The notes beneath the pieces were generated by a model. It was not told the DNA's origin. It made no database searches and saw nothing but the letters and a program-made list of their open reading frames with translations. The position numbers and the translations under genes are program-made. From Verrucomicrobiota bacterium (GTDB lineage Bacteria; Verrucomicrobiota; Verrucomicrobiia; Chthoniobacterales; Chthoniobacteraceae), in contig VFJQ01000072.1 in the NCBI GenBank assembly GCA_009885995.1, forward strand, positions 1-64,000: a stretch of 64,000 nt of DNA. The letters run 5' to 3'. Below, one piece after another: positions 28,192-36,459 of the stretch. Positions within the stretch are counted from its first letter, which is position 1; each line of letters opens with the position of its first letter.

Positions 28192-28836
28192 CTACTTGCC
28201 GTTGAGCACGGAGAGCGGCGGCGAGTCGGCGGTGTAAAGCCAGCGCTCGAAGCTGGCGCGGCGTGCGGGCCATTCGGTGTCGAGCATGGCAAACCACGCG
28301 GTGTCGCGGTTGCGGCCCTTGATCATCATGTGCTGGCGGAAGATGCCTTCGAAAGCGAAGCCGAGCCGCAGCGCGGCTGCGCGGCTGCGCGCGTTGCGAT
28401 CGTCACACTTCCACTCGACGCGGCGGTAGCCGAGGTCGTCGAAGAGATGGCGCAGGAGGAGGAAATTCGCCTCGGTGTTCACCTTCGAGCGCTGCACGGC
28501 GGGCGCATACCAGATCCATCCCAGCTCGGCCACGCCGTGCTCTGGCGTGAGGCGCATGAGCGAGATCATGCCGACGCGCCGGCCCGAGTCGGCGAGGCGC
28601 ACGGTGATGACGAGCACGTCCGGCGTGGCCTGCCACGCGCACATCCAGTCGCGGAATTCCGCGGCATCGGCGAAAGGCCCGCGCGGCATGAACTCCCACA
28701 GCGCGCGCGCTTCCGGCGGCTCGTGGCCGGCGAGGAAAAGCTCGTCCGCATCCGCGGCGGGATCGCTCGGCGTGAGGACGACGAACTTCCCGCGATGCTC
28801 GCGCGGCACCGGCACGGGCCAGGTGTCAGCTTTCAC
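28192..28836 (-). CDS. GNAT N-acetyltransferase (RimJ/RimL-like)
   Basis: 214 residues. The GNAT_3 layout is clear: VITVRLADSGRRVGMISLMRL, HGVAELGWIWYAPAVQRSKV (acceptor-site strands), TEANFLLLRHLFDDLGYRRV, EWKCDDRNARSRAAALRLGF (the N..S...A..LGF acetyl-CoA segment) and FRQHMMIKGRNRDTAWFAML. Cytosolic; relatives acetylate ribosomal protein N-termini or small amines. Convergent with the TIGR03067 gene (9-nt gap). The acceptor cannot be inferred. Confidence 0.9.
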   Translation of the reverse strand: MKADTWPVPVPREHRGKFVVLTPSDPAADADELFLAGHEPPEARALWEFMPRGPFADAAEFRDWMCAWQATPDVLVITVRLADSGRRVGMISLMRLTPEHGVAELGWIWYAPAVQRSKVNTEANFLLLRHLFDDLGYRRVEWKCDDRNARSRAAALRLGFAFEGIFRQHMMIKGRNRDTAWFAMLDTEWPARRASFERWLYTADSPPLSVLNGK

Positions 28837-28841
28837 GGGCG

Positions 28842-28981
28842 CAAGGTGGCTGCGACGCCTCGTCGCAGAAGGTTCCGGCGACGCCCTCGTCGCCGGCCAA
28901 GGTCGCAGCGAATGATTCGCTTTGAGGGGCGCGACGAGGCGTCGCGTCCACCTTCCTGCGACGAGGGCGTCGCAGCCACCC
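28842..28981. repeat. Large GCGACG/CGTCGC palindromic repeat element
   Basis: Outer arms of about 30 nt (28843-28872, with GGTGGCTGCGACGCCTCGTC, and 28951-28980, ending GGGCGTCGCAGCCACC) are imperfect inverted repeats. Between them lie GGCGACG..CGTCGCC (28877-28894) and GCGACGAGGCGTCGC (28931-28945), and the centre is the palindrome GCGAATGATTCGC (28908-28920). The whole 140 nt can fold into a branched structure. It sits between the acetyltransferase start and the OsmC-like gene's 3' end. Looks like a nonautonomous mobile repeat. Confidence 0.7.
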
Positions 28982-29012
28982 TGCCGCCGCCTCGTCGCTC
29001 CGACTCATTCGT

Positions 29013-29486
29013 TCAGCTTTCACGATGCACGTTGCGCACGGTGATCGTCGTGCGCACCGACTGGGCGATGAAACACTGCTCGTGCGCGGCGTGGTGCAGC
29101 GCGTCCTCCTCCTCGGGAGTCGGCGTCTTCGCGCCGGCGTAGGCGATGCGGACATTCAGCGTGATGGCGCTCACCCACGGCACGCCGCGCTCGTTCTTCG
29201 CCATCACGCCGACGGCTTCATCCTCGTAGCGCTCGACGGCGAAGCCTTTGCGCCCGGCGAACCACAGGAAGGTGAGCATGTGGCAGCTCGACACCGCCGC
29301 GACGAACGCTTCCTCGGGGTCGACGCAGGCGGGGTTCGACCACGGCGCGGGCACGACGGAAGGTGCAGGCGAAGCGGCGATGGTCGCGCCGCCATCGAAG
29401 CGCCACGTGTGCTCGCGTGAGTATTTCCCGGAGCAGAAATCCGGCGTGGAGGTGGACCAGGTGATGAAGGCGCGGTGTTCGGACAT
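29013..29486 (-). CDS. OsmC/Ohr-family peroxiredoxin
   Basis: 157 residues. N-terminal beta region EHRAFITWSTSTPDF ... REHTWRFDGG. The two catalytic cysteines of the family lie in AAVSSCHMLTFLWFAGRKGF (first, at the long helix) and EQCFIAQSVRTTITV (second). OsmC-type proteins reduce organic hydroperoxides with their Cys pair in the cytosol. ATG at 29486 gives the usual family length; the frame extends 12 codons upstream without homology. About 90 nt separate it from the outer-membrane protein gene, with a terminator hairpin between, so it is transcribed independently. Confidence 0.9.
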   Translation of the reverse strand: MSEHRAFITWSTSTPDFCSGKYSREHTWRFDGGATIAASPAPSVVPAPWSNPACVDPEEAFVAAVSSCHMLTFLWFAGRKGFAVERYEDEAVGVMAKNERGVPWVSAITLNVRIAYAGAKTPTPEEEDALHHAAHEQCFIAQSVRTTITVRNVHRES

Positions 29487-29520
29487 GGTGCTACCTGTGC
29501 CGGCGCGATGGCTTCCGGGC

Positions 29521-29560
29521 AAAAAGAAAACCGGGGGAGCCGCGAACGACTCCCCCGGCT
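29521..29560 (-). terminator. Rho-independent terminator of the outer-membrane protein gene
   Basis: On the minus strand CCGGGGGAG / CTCCCCCGG pair perfectly around a 10-nt loop (29531-29539 with 29550-29558), followed by TTTTCTTTTT. It lies 20 nt beyond the stop at 29580. Confidence 0.85.
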
Positions 29561-29579
29561 GACCGGACCATGAACGCGT

Positions 29580-30458
29580 TTAGAATTCGATGACTGAGGA
29601 GAACGTCCAGCGGTGACCCCAGAGGTCCACGTTGTCGGAGATGGCACGCTCGTAAGCGGCGCGGATGGCGAACTTGCTGCACGGGCGGATTTCCGCGCCG
29701 ACGGCGGCGGTGACGACGTCTTCGCTCTTGTTGCCGCCGAGGTTCAGCACGTCGGAGCCGCCGAAGGGCGTGACGACGTCGCCCTCGTCGAGCACGTGGT
29801 AGCCGTTCACTTCGACGACAGGGCTGAACCATTTGCAGACCTGATAGTCGGCATGGAAGTGCCAGCTCAGGTGATTCGAGTCGCCGAAGGGATCGTCACC
29901 GTTGTCGGTGGCGAGGAAGTAGTTCACCGTCGCGCCGAGGTGGAGGCGGCCGAAGCCTTTGTTGATCGAGGCCCAGAAGCGCACCTCGTCGTCGTCTTGC
30001 AGCACCTCATCGTCGCCGGAGGCGAACTCATAGGCAGCGCCGACGGCGGCGTGGAGCTTGAGTTCGTCGTTTTGGAGAAAGGCGTATTTGAGGCCTGCGG
30101 CGATGTCGTTCCAGCCGGGCTCGTTGTAGCCCTTGAGCTGGATATCCATGTAGCCGTCCTTGTAGGCGACGAGTTGGAGGTTATCGAGCAGCTTCACGCG
30201 GAGCTGCGCGGCATAGACGAGCGCGCGCCCGCCGCCGAAGACCTCGCTCGGGAAGTGGTGATAGGCGAAGACCGGGCGCAGGTCGGTGCCGATGAACGAG
30301 TCTTCGTGCCAGTAGGGACCGGTGATCGGGTGGACTGGGAAGTCTTCAGGCGTCTCGATGGGGACGACGGCTTTCTTCGCAGGTTCACCGGCGAAGGCTG
30401 GGAGCGCCGCGCAGAGCAGCGCAGCAGCGAGGATCAGTTGGTTGGAGTGATTCTTCAT
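29580..30458 (-). CDS. Outer-membrane beta-barrel protein, family unknown
   Basis: 292 residues. A signal peptide (NQLILAAALLCAALPAFA) precedes alternating amphipathic strands and a C-terminal aromatic residue (RWTFSSVIEF), the usual barrel signature. Recognisable stretches are GRALVYAAQLRVKLLDNLQL, AAGLKYAFLQNDELKLHAAV and FGRLHLGATVNYFLATDNG. The pattern resembles verrucomicrobial proteins predicted to be 'transporter/MetA-pathway of phenol degradation-like', without enough motif to decide. ATG at 30458 defines the signal peptide. It has its own terminator. Likely porin or surface protein. Confidence 0.75.
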   Translation of the reverse strand: MKNHSNQLILAAALLCAALPAFAGEPAKKAVVPIETPEDFPVHPITGPYWHEDSFIGTDLRPVFAYHHFPSEVFGGGRALVYAAQLRVKLLDNLQLVAYKDGYMDIQLKGYNEPGWNDIAAGLKYAFLQNDELKLHAAVGAAYEFASGDDEVLQDDDEVRFWASINKGFGRLHLGATVNYFLATDNGDDPFGDSNHLSWHFHADYQVCKWFSPVVEVNGYHVLDEGDVVTPFGGSDVLNLGGNKSEDVVTAAVGAEIRPCSKFAIRAAYERAISDNVDLWGHRWTFSSVIEF

Positions 30459-30532
30459 GCGGCGCACTGAAACCACAGCCGCCTCATTCGCGCCGCACGC
30501 GGGTTGTCCGAAGCTGCCCTTCGTTTGGGCCG

Positions 30533-31660
30533 CTACACCACGGGCAGCGCGGGCAGACCGACTTCGATGGTCGTGCCAATGCCCACCTTGCTCTGCACCG
30601 TGATTTGTCCGCCGTGCGATTCGACGACGCTCTTGGCGATCGCCATGCCGAGGCCCGTGCCCTTGCTTTTGCCGAAGCTCACGAAGGGCTCGAATATCTT
30701 TTCGAGCATCTCCGCCGGGATGCCGCAGCCGGTGTCGCCGATCTTGAAGACGACGCGGTGGCCCTCCTGCCGGAGGCCGATCCGCAGGATGCCGCCCCTG
30801 GGCATGGCTTCGAGGGCGTTCTTCACGAGGTTCATCAGCATCCGCGTGAAGCGACCGAGATCTACGTCCACATCATCGGCAAAATGGACATCGCGCACGA
30901 CGTGGATGGTGGGTGGCAGCGTCTGGACGAACTGGCTCTCGAGATCCTGAAGGACGCTCGCTGCGGTGTGGCGCTTGAGCGTGAGGCTCGACTGGCCGCG
31001 CGCGAAATCGAGGAGTTCCTGGACCATGTATTCCAGCCGGCCGGCCGCCTTGGAGATGATCTGAGTGAACTCCGTTACTTCCTCCGTGGGCACGCGCATT
31101 TCGAGCATCTCGGTGCACGAGAGGATCGCGGTGAGCGGGTTTTTGAGGTCGTGGACGATCGAGTTGGCCATCGTGCCGACGAGGGCGAGCCGCTCGTTGC
31201 GCATGAGCTCGGCGATGAAGTGCGAATTGATCCCGCGCAGGCGCTCGACGACCGAGGTGAGGAAGTTGTGGTGCAGCGTGCGCGGCTCGTCGTCGAGGAT
31301 GCGGTTGAACGTGGCGGCGTCCACGCTCGCGAGCACCGTCGGCGATGTGGCGGTCGCTTGCGCCGAGCGCGGCTTGCCATCCACGAGCGCCATCTCGCCG
31401 AAGAAGTTGCCGGGCGGGATGAAATTGAGCGTCTCCTGCAGACCGCCGCGGCCCGTCTTCGAGATGCGCACGTTTCCGTCGGTGATGAGGTAGAGGCAAT
31501 CGCCCGGGTCGCCTTCGCGGAAGATGACGTCGTCTGCGTCGAAGTGCAGCATCGTCATCTCGGCGCCGATCCTATCGACCAACGCGGCGGAGAGACCGGC
31601 GAAGAGTCGGTTCTCTCGCAGCAGCGCGAGATTGGGCGCTTGATCGAGCTTGGCGAGCAT
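30533..31660 (-). CDS. Cyclic-nucleotide-binding-domain sensor histidine kinase
   Basis: 375 residues, no membrane segment. An N-terminal cNMP-binding domain (IFREGDPGDCLYLITDGNVR, PGNFFGEMALVDGKPRSAQA) is joined to a kinase core: H-box SIVHDLKNPLTAI (phospho-His), N-box RMLMNLVKNALEA, G1 KIGDTGCGIP, F-box EKIFEPFVSFGKSK, G2 GTGLGMAIAKSVVESHGG. The RSA in the first domain replaces the RTA that binds cAMP phosphate in Crp, so ligand binding is possible. It probably phosphorylates an unlinked response regulator, as none is adjacent. Members of this architecture (cNMP-HATPase) are common in delta-proteobacteria and Verrucomicrobia. Confidence 0.92.
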   Translation of the reverse strand: MLAKLDQAPNLALLRENRLFAGLSAALVDRIGAEMTMLHFDADDVIFREGDPGDCLYLITDGNVRISKTGRGGLQETLNFIPPGNFFGEMALVDGKPRSAQATATSPTVLASVDAATFNRILDDEPRTLHHNFLTSVVERLRGINSHFIAELMRNERLALVGTMANSIVHDLKNPLTAILSCTEMLEMRVPTEEVTEFTQIISKAAGRLEYMVQELLDFARGQSSLTLKRHTAASVLQDLESQFVQTLPPTIHVVRDVHFADDVDVDLGRFTRMLMNLVKNALEAMPRGGILRIGLRQEGHRVVFKIGDTGCGIPAEMLEKIFEPFVSFGKSKGTGLGMAIAKSVVESHGGQITVQSKVGIGTTIEVGLPALPVV

Positions 31661-31709
31661 GGCGGATTACCGCGTTTTAAGCCGGTCGCGCCTGCGCGTG
31701 CAAGCCGCG

Positions 31710-32150
31710 TTATTGCGGCGTGCTGCCGATGCCGGGCTCGAGGTCGATGCCGACTTCGCGCACGCCTTTCTTTCGCCGGCACTCCTCGATGTGCTGGCGG
31801 AATTTGTCGCGCAGGTTCAGCGCGGACGGGATGTAGTCGAGCATGAGACTCTGCGTGGTGAGGTCGGAGGTGAGCAGGGAGATATTCTCCAGGCCGAAGA
31901 GGCGCAGCCAGAACGGCTGGTTCACCTGCAAGTCGCGCACGCGGTAGAGCTCGAGCAGGTCCTGTCCTTTGTTGAAAACGCCGCTCTCGATCATCAGCCG
32001 CTCGTCGGTGAGCGTATAGACGCGGCACTTTACCTTCAGCCAGTTCCAGATGGCCCACGGGATCGGGATGACGAGCAGGCAGGCGACGAACCACCAAAGA
32101 TTTTTCACCTGCGAGGACGTGCCTTTCCAAACGACGGTTTCATTGCTCAT
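31710..32150 (-). CDS. Membrane-anchored bacterial PH-domain protein (YdbS-like)
   Basis: 146 residues. A membrane helix near the N-terminus (LWWFVACLLVIPIPWAIWNW) is followed by a bPH2 domain: VYTLTDERLMIESGVFNKGQ, DLLELYRVRDLQVNQPF, LRLFGLENISLLTSDLTTQS. The YTLT.ERL....G......L.RV.D pattern is typical of YdbS/YdbT proteins. Function unknown; often linked to envelope stress. It lies between the kinase and the broken amidohydrolase; the amidohydrolase ends 6 nt upstream, so these two were probably co-transcribed. Confidence 0.82.
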   Translation of the reverse strand: MSNETVVWKGTSSQVKNLWWFVACLLVIPIPWAIWNWLKVKCRVYTLTDERLMIESGVFNKGQDLLELYRVRDLQVNQPFWLRLFGLENISLLTSDLTTQSLMLDYIPSALNLRDKFRQHIEECRRKKGVREVGIDLEPGIGSTPQ

Positions 32151-32156
32151 GGCCGG

Positions 32157-33159
32157 TTACGTAGCGGGTGCGCCGCCGCGCAGCAAGCCGGCGACGCGGG
32201 TGAAGTGCTCGGGGCCGAAGCCCATGGCTCGCTTGAGCTGGTAGTCGCGCTCGATCACATTGCCGATCGTCCGGCAGCGCCGCCAGTCCGCGTCGGAGAT
32301 GAAGCCGCGCATGCGCGCCCAGAGGCCATTCACCGGCACGGGAAAATCGCTGCCGTGCAGGAGCCGCTCCGCGATGAGCCCGCGCGTGGCGACGCCGGCG
32401 TGCTGGCCGCGAAGGGGGACGTTCCACGCGCTCGTGTCGCCGTAGAGATTCGGCCAGCGCGCGAGCATCTCCGCCCAGACGTGGAAGTATTCCGTGTCGC
32501 CGAGCCCGCTCTTCGTCGCCGCGTGCGCGGCGATGACGGTGACGCCGCATTCGAGCGGCTGCGTCATCGTGCGCGGGTCGGAGTAGTCGACGTTGATCAC
32601 CTGCACGGTGTGCTCGCCGCCGGTGTGCGCGAGCAGCGGCAGGCGCGCCTCGGCCATGCGCTCCCAAAAGCGCCGGTAGCGCGGATCGTTGCAGTTCACG
32701 TCGTGGCAATTCGGCAGCAGCTTCAACATCACGGCGCCAGCCGCGAGGCAGCGGTCGAGTTCATCGAGCGCATCACGCCGCGCGGGATGGATGCTGACGA
32801 CGGGGAGAAACTCCGCGTGTTCGCGCGCGAGCCGCAGCACGTAGTCGTTTGGCACGTAGAAGGTGCCGAAGCTCGGAGCGCTTCGTGCCGTCGGGCTCAT
32901 AGACTTCGTCCTGCGCGAGCAGGCAGAGCGCGCCGAGCGACGATTCGCGCACGAGCCGGAGCAGGTGCTCGACGTAGCGTTTGTCGAAATCGTGCGCGTG
33001 GAGCGAAACTCCCCGCAGGCCGATGTGCCGCAGCATGTAAGCAGCGAGCGGTTTCTGCCACCACGTCGCGCCGATGCGCAGCCAGCAGCCCGAGCCGCGG
33101 CGGCCATTGCCGACGAGGTGCACGTGGCAATCGATCGGCGTGGAGGGGTTGGAGGTCAT
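32157..33159 (-). pseudogene. Amidohydrolase (TIM-barrel, Amidohydro_2-like) with a +1 frameshift
   Basis: The first ~95 residues (TPIDCHVHLVGNG with the metal-binding HxH, then SLGALCLLAQDEVYEPDGTK) are in one frame. The rest (SFGTFYVPNDYVLRLAREHA, FLPVVSIHPARRDALDELDR, LLAHTGGEHTVQVINVDY, LLHGSDFPVPVNG) is in the next. One extra C at about 32876 explains it: the strand reads GAGCTTCGG where GAG TTC GG would keep SEFGTFYVPNDY in frame. With that base removed the protein is a normal-length metal-dependent hydrolase (about 334 residues), with the final HGSDFP metal Asp. It could be a sequencing error or a recent inactivating mutation. Confidence 0.8.
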
Positions 33160-33227
33160 GGGTGCGATTGCGCGCGAAAGCCCGCACTTGTCAACGCCAC
33201 GCACCTCGGCTCATTTCGGCGAAGATC

Positions 33228-33587
33228 ATGCGAGTCTTCTTCGACTGGCTCAGCCGCCTCAAACAGCACGCGGAGTCGGATCACGCCGACCTCGACCTCG
33301 CCGTCCTCACGCCGGGAGACCTCGTGCGCATCGAGACGAAGAACACGCTCTACACGCTACGGCTGGTCGATGCGGAGCGCTTCGCCGAGCTGACGACCGA
33401 CCGCGCCGACCGACCAGCGGGCCGTGTGAAGATCATGGGCTGCACCTTCGGCCTCTCCTCGACGATCAGTCCTGATCGGCTTTTCTGCGGGGGAAATCTC
33501 GAGCTGAACCTGCTGGTCGAGGGCGTGCGCATGACACACACGACCAGCTCCATCCGCGCCATCCAGTGCGTGCGGCGCGCGGCGTGA
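33228..33587 (+). CDS. Conserved-looking small protein, function unknown
   Basis: 119 residues, no signal or membrane segment. Mixed alpha/beta composition: RVFFDWLSRLKQHAESDHAD, TPGDLVRIETKNTLYTLRLV, GRVKIMGCTFGLSSTISPDR. Base composition and codon use match neighbouring genes. It is divergent from the amidohydrolase and convergent with the receiver-like gene (1-nt gap). The PGDLVRIETKNT.Y segment suggests a small beta-barrel, but no family is recognised. Confidence 0.6.
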   Translation: MRVFFDWLSRLKQHAESDHADLDLAVLTPGDLVRIETKNTLYTLRLVDAERFAELTTDRADRPAGRVKIMGCTFGLSSTISPDRLFCGGNLELNLLVEGVRMTHTTSSIRAIQCVRRAA

Positions 33588-33588
33588 G

Positions 33589-34071
33589 TTACGCCACGTC
33601 GGCCGCGGTGATCGCGTCGAGATAGCGGCCGTAGAACGCCTGATGGCGCTGCGCGGCGCGGCGGATCACGGGGCTGATGTTCGTGATGTCCGCGCGGCCG
33701 ATGACGAGATCGACGCTGAGCCGGAAGGCCTGCATTTCATCCGAGGTTTTCATGCTCGTGCCGACGACCACCACGAGCTGGTGATGCCGTTGCAAGGCTG
33801 GCCCGGCGACGATTTCCGAGAGGAGCGGGTTGTGGCCGATATCCGATGCTCCGAAGTTTTCCGCGATGAGGATGATGTCGTAGGGGTGCGCGCAGATCCG
33901 GTAGTGCAGATCCTCGACCGAGATCCCCGTATGGACCTTGTAGCCGATCCCGCTGAGCTGCTCGACGACGATGCGCTCCATCTCGGGCACGTCCATGCAG
34001 ACGAGCGCGGTCTTGTCGTCGGGCTCGAAGATGTCGTAGCGGGCAGCGGCGGGAGGTGGGAGGTCGTTCAT
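33589..34071 (-). CDS. Degenerate response-regulator receiver protein of the pilT operon
   Basis: 160 residues with a Rossmann-like receiver pattern: TALVCMDVPEMERIVVEQL, SGIGYKVHTGISVEDLHYRI, CAHPYDIILIAENF, HHQLVVVVGTSM. The acidic pair that normally ends strand 1 is absent, the phospho-accepting Asp after strand 3 is replaced (IILIAEN instead of ILLD), and the strand-5 Lys is not evident. Phosphorylation is therefore unlikely; this is a pseudoreceiver. Its start overlaps the stop of the upstream pilT-type gene by 4 nt, so expression is coupled and a role in controlling pilus retraction is inferred. Confidence 0.7.
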   Translation of the reverse strand: MNDLPPPAAARYDIFEPDDKTALVCMDVPEMERIVVEQLSGIGYKVHTGISVEDLHYRICAHPYDIILIAENFGASDIGHNPLLSEIVAGPALQRHHQLVVVVGTSMKTSDEMQAFRLSVDLVIGRADITNISPVIRRAAQRHQAFYGRYLDAITAADVA

Positions 34072-35285
34072 TTGAGTCGCAACCCATGCGCCGGCAGCGG
34101 CGGCGGTTCGGGCGAATGACCGGGCGCAGCGGCGGCATCGGTGTCGAGGCGAAGGCCGGTGGGCTTCTCGTCCAGGAGCCCCTTGTTCTTCTTCACGTCG
34201 TCGATGAAGCGGGTGATTCGCGACTTGTTGGTGGCGTAAAGATTCGCGGTTTCATCGGTGATCACGCCGGCCTCGAACGCGTGCTGGAGCGACTGGTCGA
34301 AGGTCGTCCAGCCGAAGGTCGCCTGCGCCTCGATGATCTCGTAGAAGCTGCGCGCGTCATCTTCGCCGTGCGCGATGGTCTCCCGGGTGCTGAGGCTCGA
34401 GCCCATGATTTCGTTGATGAGCACGCGCCCGCCGCCGACCTTCGGCGCGAGCCGCTGGCTGACGACCCAGCGCAGCAGCTCGGAGAGCCGCACCCGGAGC
34501 TGCTGCTCCTCGGTGCGATCGAACAAACCGAGGATGCGGCCGATCGATTGTCCCGCGTTGATCGTGTGAATGGTCGAGAGCACGAGATGCCCGGTCTCGG
34601 CCGCCGTGAGCGCGATCTCCACGGTCGCGCGGTCGCGCATCTCGCCGACGAGGATCACCTTCGGCGCCTGCCGCAGTGCGGAGCGGAGGCCGGACGGGTA
34701 GGACTCGAAGTCGCTCCCGAGTTCGCGCTGGTTGAAGGTCGCGCGCTTGTGCTGGTGGATGAATTCGATCGGATCCTCGAGCGTCACGATGTGCACCGGT
34801 TGCGCTTCGTTGATCTCGTTGAGCATCGCCGTGAGCGTCGTCGTCTTGCCGCTGCCGGTGGCGCCCGTCACGAGGATGAGGCCGGTTCTCTCGCGGCACA
34901 TCTCCTTGAAGATCGGCTGGAGCTCGAGCGATTCGAGCGACGGCATTTCCTCCTGCATCTTGCGCATGACGATCGAGAGATTGCCGCGCTGGCGGAAGAC
35001 GTTCACGCGGAACCGCGCGTAGTCGCCGAGCTGGTAGCTGCAATCGCACGCGCCGCGCACGACCAGCTCGCGGAGCAGCCGCCGGTCGGGGCCGATGATG
35101 TTCAGCGCGATGCGCTCGGTCTGGTAGCGGGTGAGCTTGCCGAGCGGGGGATCGATATCGACCACGTGCAGCACGCCGAAGCTCTCGACCTGGCACGGCC
35201 GGCCCGTGGTGAAAAGCAGGTCGCTGATCCCGGGATGCGTGGACAGCATCGCGGCGAGCAGTTCGTCGAGGTCGGCGCGGCGCAT
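34068..35285 (-). CDS. PilT/PilU-type pilus retraction ATPase (second copy)
   Basis: 405 residues. Secretion ATPase core: Walker A GATGSGKTTTLTAML, Asp-box LEDPIEFIHQHKRATFNQRE, Walker B-type region KVILVGEMRDRATVEIALTA, His-box TGHLVLSTIHTINAGQS. The N-terminal PAS-like domain (DLLFTTGRPCQVESFG) and RYQTERIALNIIG are as in PilT. It lacks the C-terminal AIRNLIRE-like motif kept by its neighbour and has a longer Pro/Ala tail (DTDAAAAPGHSPEPPPLPAH), so it resembles PilU accessory retraction ATPases. It starts 9 nt after the first pilT gene and overlaps the pseudoreceiver gene. Confidence 0.9.
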   Translation of the reverse strand: MRRADLDELLAAMLSTHPGISDLLFTTGRPCQVESFGVLHVVDIDPPLGKLTRYQTERIALNIIGPDRRLLRELVVRGACDCSYQLGDYARFRVNVFRQRGNLSIVMRKMQEEMPSLESLELQPIFKEMCRERTGLILVTGATGSGKTTTLTAMLNEINEAQPVHIVTLEDPIEFIHQHKRATFNQRELGSDFESYPSGLRSALRQAPKVILVGEMRDRATVEIALTAAETGHLVLSTIHTINAGQSIGRILGLFDRTEEQQLRVRLSELLRWVVSQRLAPKVGGGRVLINEIMGSSLSTRETIAHGEDDARSFYEIIEAQATFGWTTFDQSLQHAFEAGVITDETANLYATNKSRITRFIDDVKKNKGLLDEKPTGLRLDTDAAAAPGHSPEPPPLPAHGLRLK

Positions 35286-35294
35286 GGCGTTCGC

Positions 35295-36374
35295 TTAGTC
35301 CTCCCAGTCGTCCGGCGGCGTCTTCATGAAGACGCGGAATTTCTTTTTGTCCACGGCCTTGTCGTAGGCTTCCTCGGGCGAGATGCGCCCGGCTTTCATG
35401 TGCTCCATGATCGCGTCGTCGAGCTGCTGGTTGCCCTTCTTTTTGCCGACTTGCATCATGCCGGGAATCTGGTGCGTCTTGTTTTCGCGGATGAGGTTCG
35501 CGATCGGCGTGTCGCAGACGAGCACCTCGATCGCGGCGCAGCGGCCGGGCTTGTCGATGCGCTTCAGCAGTGTCTGCGCGACGACGCCCTTGAGCGACTC
35601 GGAGAGCGACGCACGGATCTGGTTCTGCTGATTCGCGGGAAAGACGTCGATGACGCGGTCGATCGTCTTCGGCGCGCTCGGCGTGTGGAGCGTGCCGAAG
35701 ACCAAGTGGCCCGTCGCCGCCGCCGTGAGCGCGAGATCGATCGTCTCGAGGTCGCGCATTTCGCCGACGAGGATGATGTCCGGGTCTTCGCGCAGTGCGC
35801 CGCGCAGCGCGGCGGCGAAGGACTTCGTGTGCAGCCCGACTTCGCGGTGGTTGATGAGCGACTGCTGCGAGCGATGCACAAACTCGATCGGGTCCTCGAT
35901 CGTGATGATGTGGTCCTTCCGGTGCAGGTTCGCGTAATCGACCATCGCCGCGAGCGTCGTGGACTTGCCCGAACCGGTCGGCCCAGTCACGAGCACGATC
36001 CCCTTCTTCAGCATCGTGAAGCGCTTGAGCACCGGCGGAAGGTTCAGGTCTTCGAAGGTGAGCACCTTGCTCGGGATGAGGCGGAAGACCGCGGCGATGC
36101 CGACCTTTTGGTTGAAAAAGTTCGCGCGATAGCGGGCGAAGCCGGGGAACTCGTAGCCGAAGTCCACGTCGCCGGTCTCCTCATAGACCTTGATCTTGTT
36201 TTCCGGGGCGATCTCGTAAACGAGCGCCTTGAGTTGGTCGTTCTCCAGCGCCGGCATGTCGATGCGGACAAGCTCGCCGTGGATGCGGAGCATTGGCGGA
36301 TTGCCCGTGGAGAGGTGCAAGTCCGACGCATTCTGCTCCTTCATGAATTTGAAGAAAGAATCGATCTGGGCCAT
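35295..36374 (-). CDS. pilT: PilT-type twitching motility ATPase
   Basis: 359 residues. All hexameric retraction-motor motifs are present: Walker A GPTGSGKSTTLAAM, Asp-box TIEDPIEFVHRSQQSLINHRE, Walker B IILVGEMRDLETIDLALTAA, His-box HLVFGTLHTPSAPKT, and the PilT-specific C-terminal motif as TPIANLIRENKTHQIPGMMQ. ATG at 36374 gives MAQIDSFFKFMKEQNASDLH, the usual PilT N-terminus; longer in-frame starts overlap the divergent ABC-F promoter region. First gene of a three-gene operon. Acts at the inner membrane to depolymerise type IV pili. Confidence 0.95.
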   Translation of the reverse strand: MAQIDSFFKFMKEQNASDLHLSTGNPPMLRIHGELVRIDMPALENDQLKALVYEIAPENKIKVYEETGDVDFGYEFPGFARYRANFFNQKVGIAAVFRLIPSKVLTFEDLNLPPVLKRFTMLKKGIVLVTGPTGSGKSTTLAAMVDYANLHRKDHIITIEDPIEFVHRSQQSLINHREVGLHTKSFAAALRGALREDPDIILVGEMRDLETIDLALTAAATGHLVFGTLHTPSAPKTIDRVIDVFPANQQNQIRASLSESLKGVVAQTLLKRIDKPGRCAAIEVLVCDTPIANLIRENKTHQIPGMMQVGKKKGNQQLDDAIMEHMKAGRISPEEAYDKAVDKKKFRVFMKTPPDDWED

Positions 36375-36459
36375 GGGCGGAGGATGGAAAAGCGCGCCGC
36401 GTGCCATGTCGAGCACGGGCTTGCGCGAAGGCGGGGGCACCGCAACTGTCGCCGCCCCA

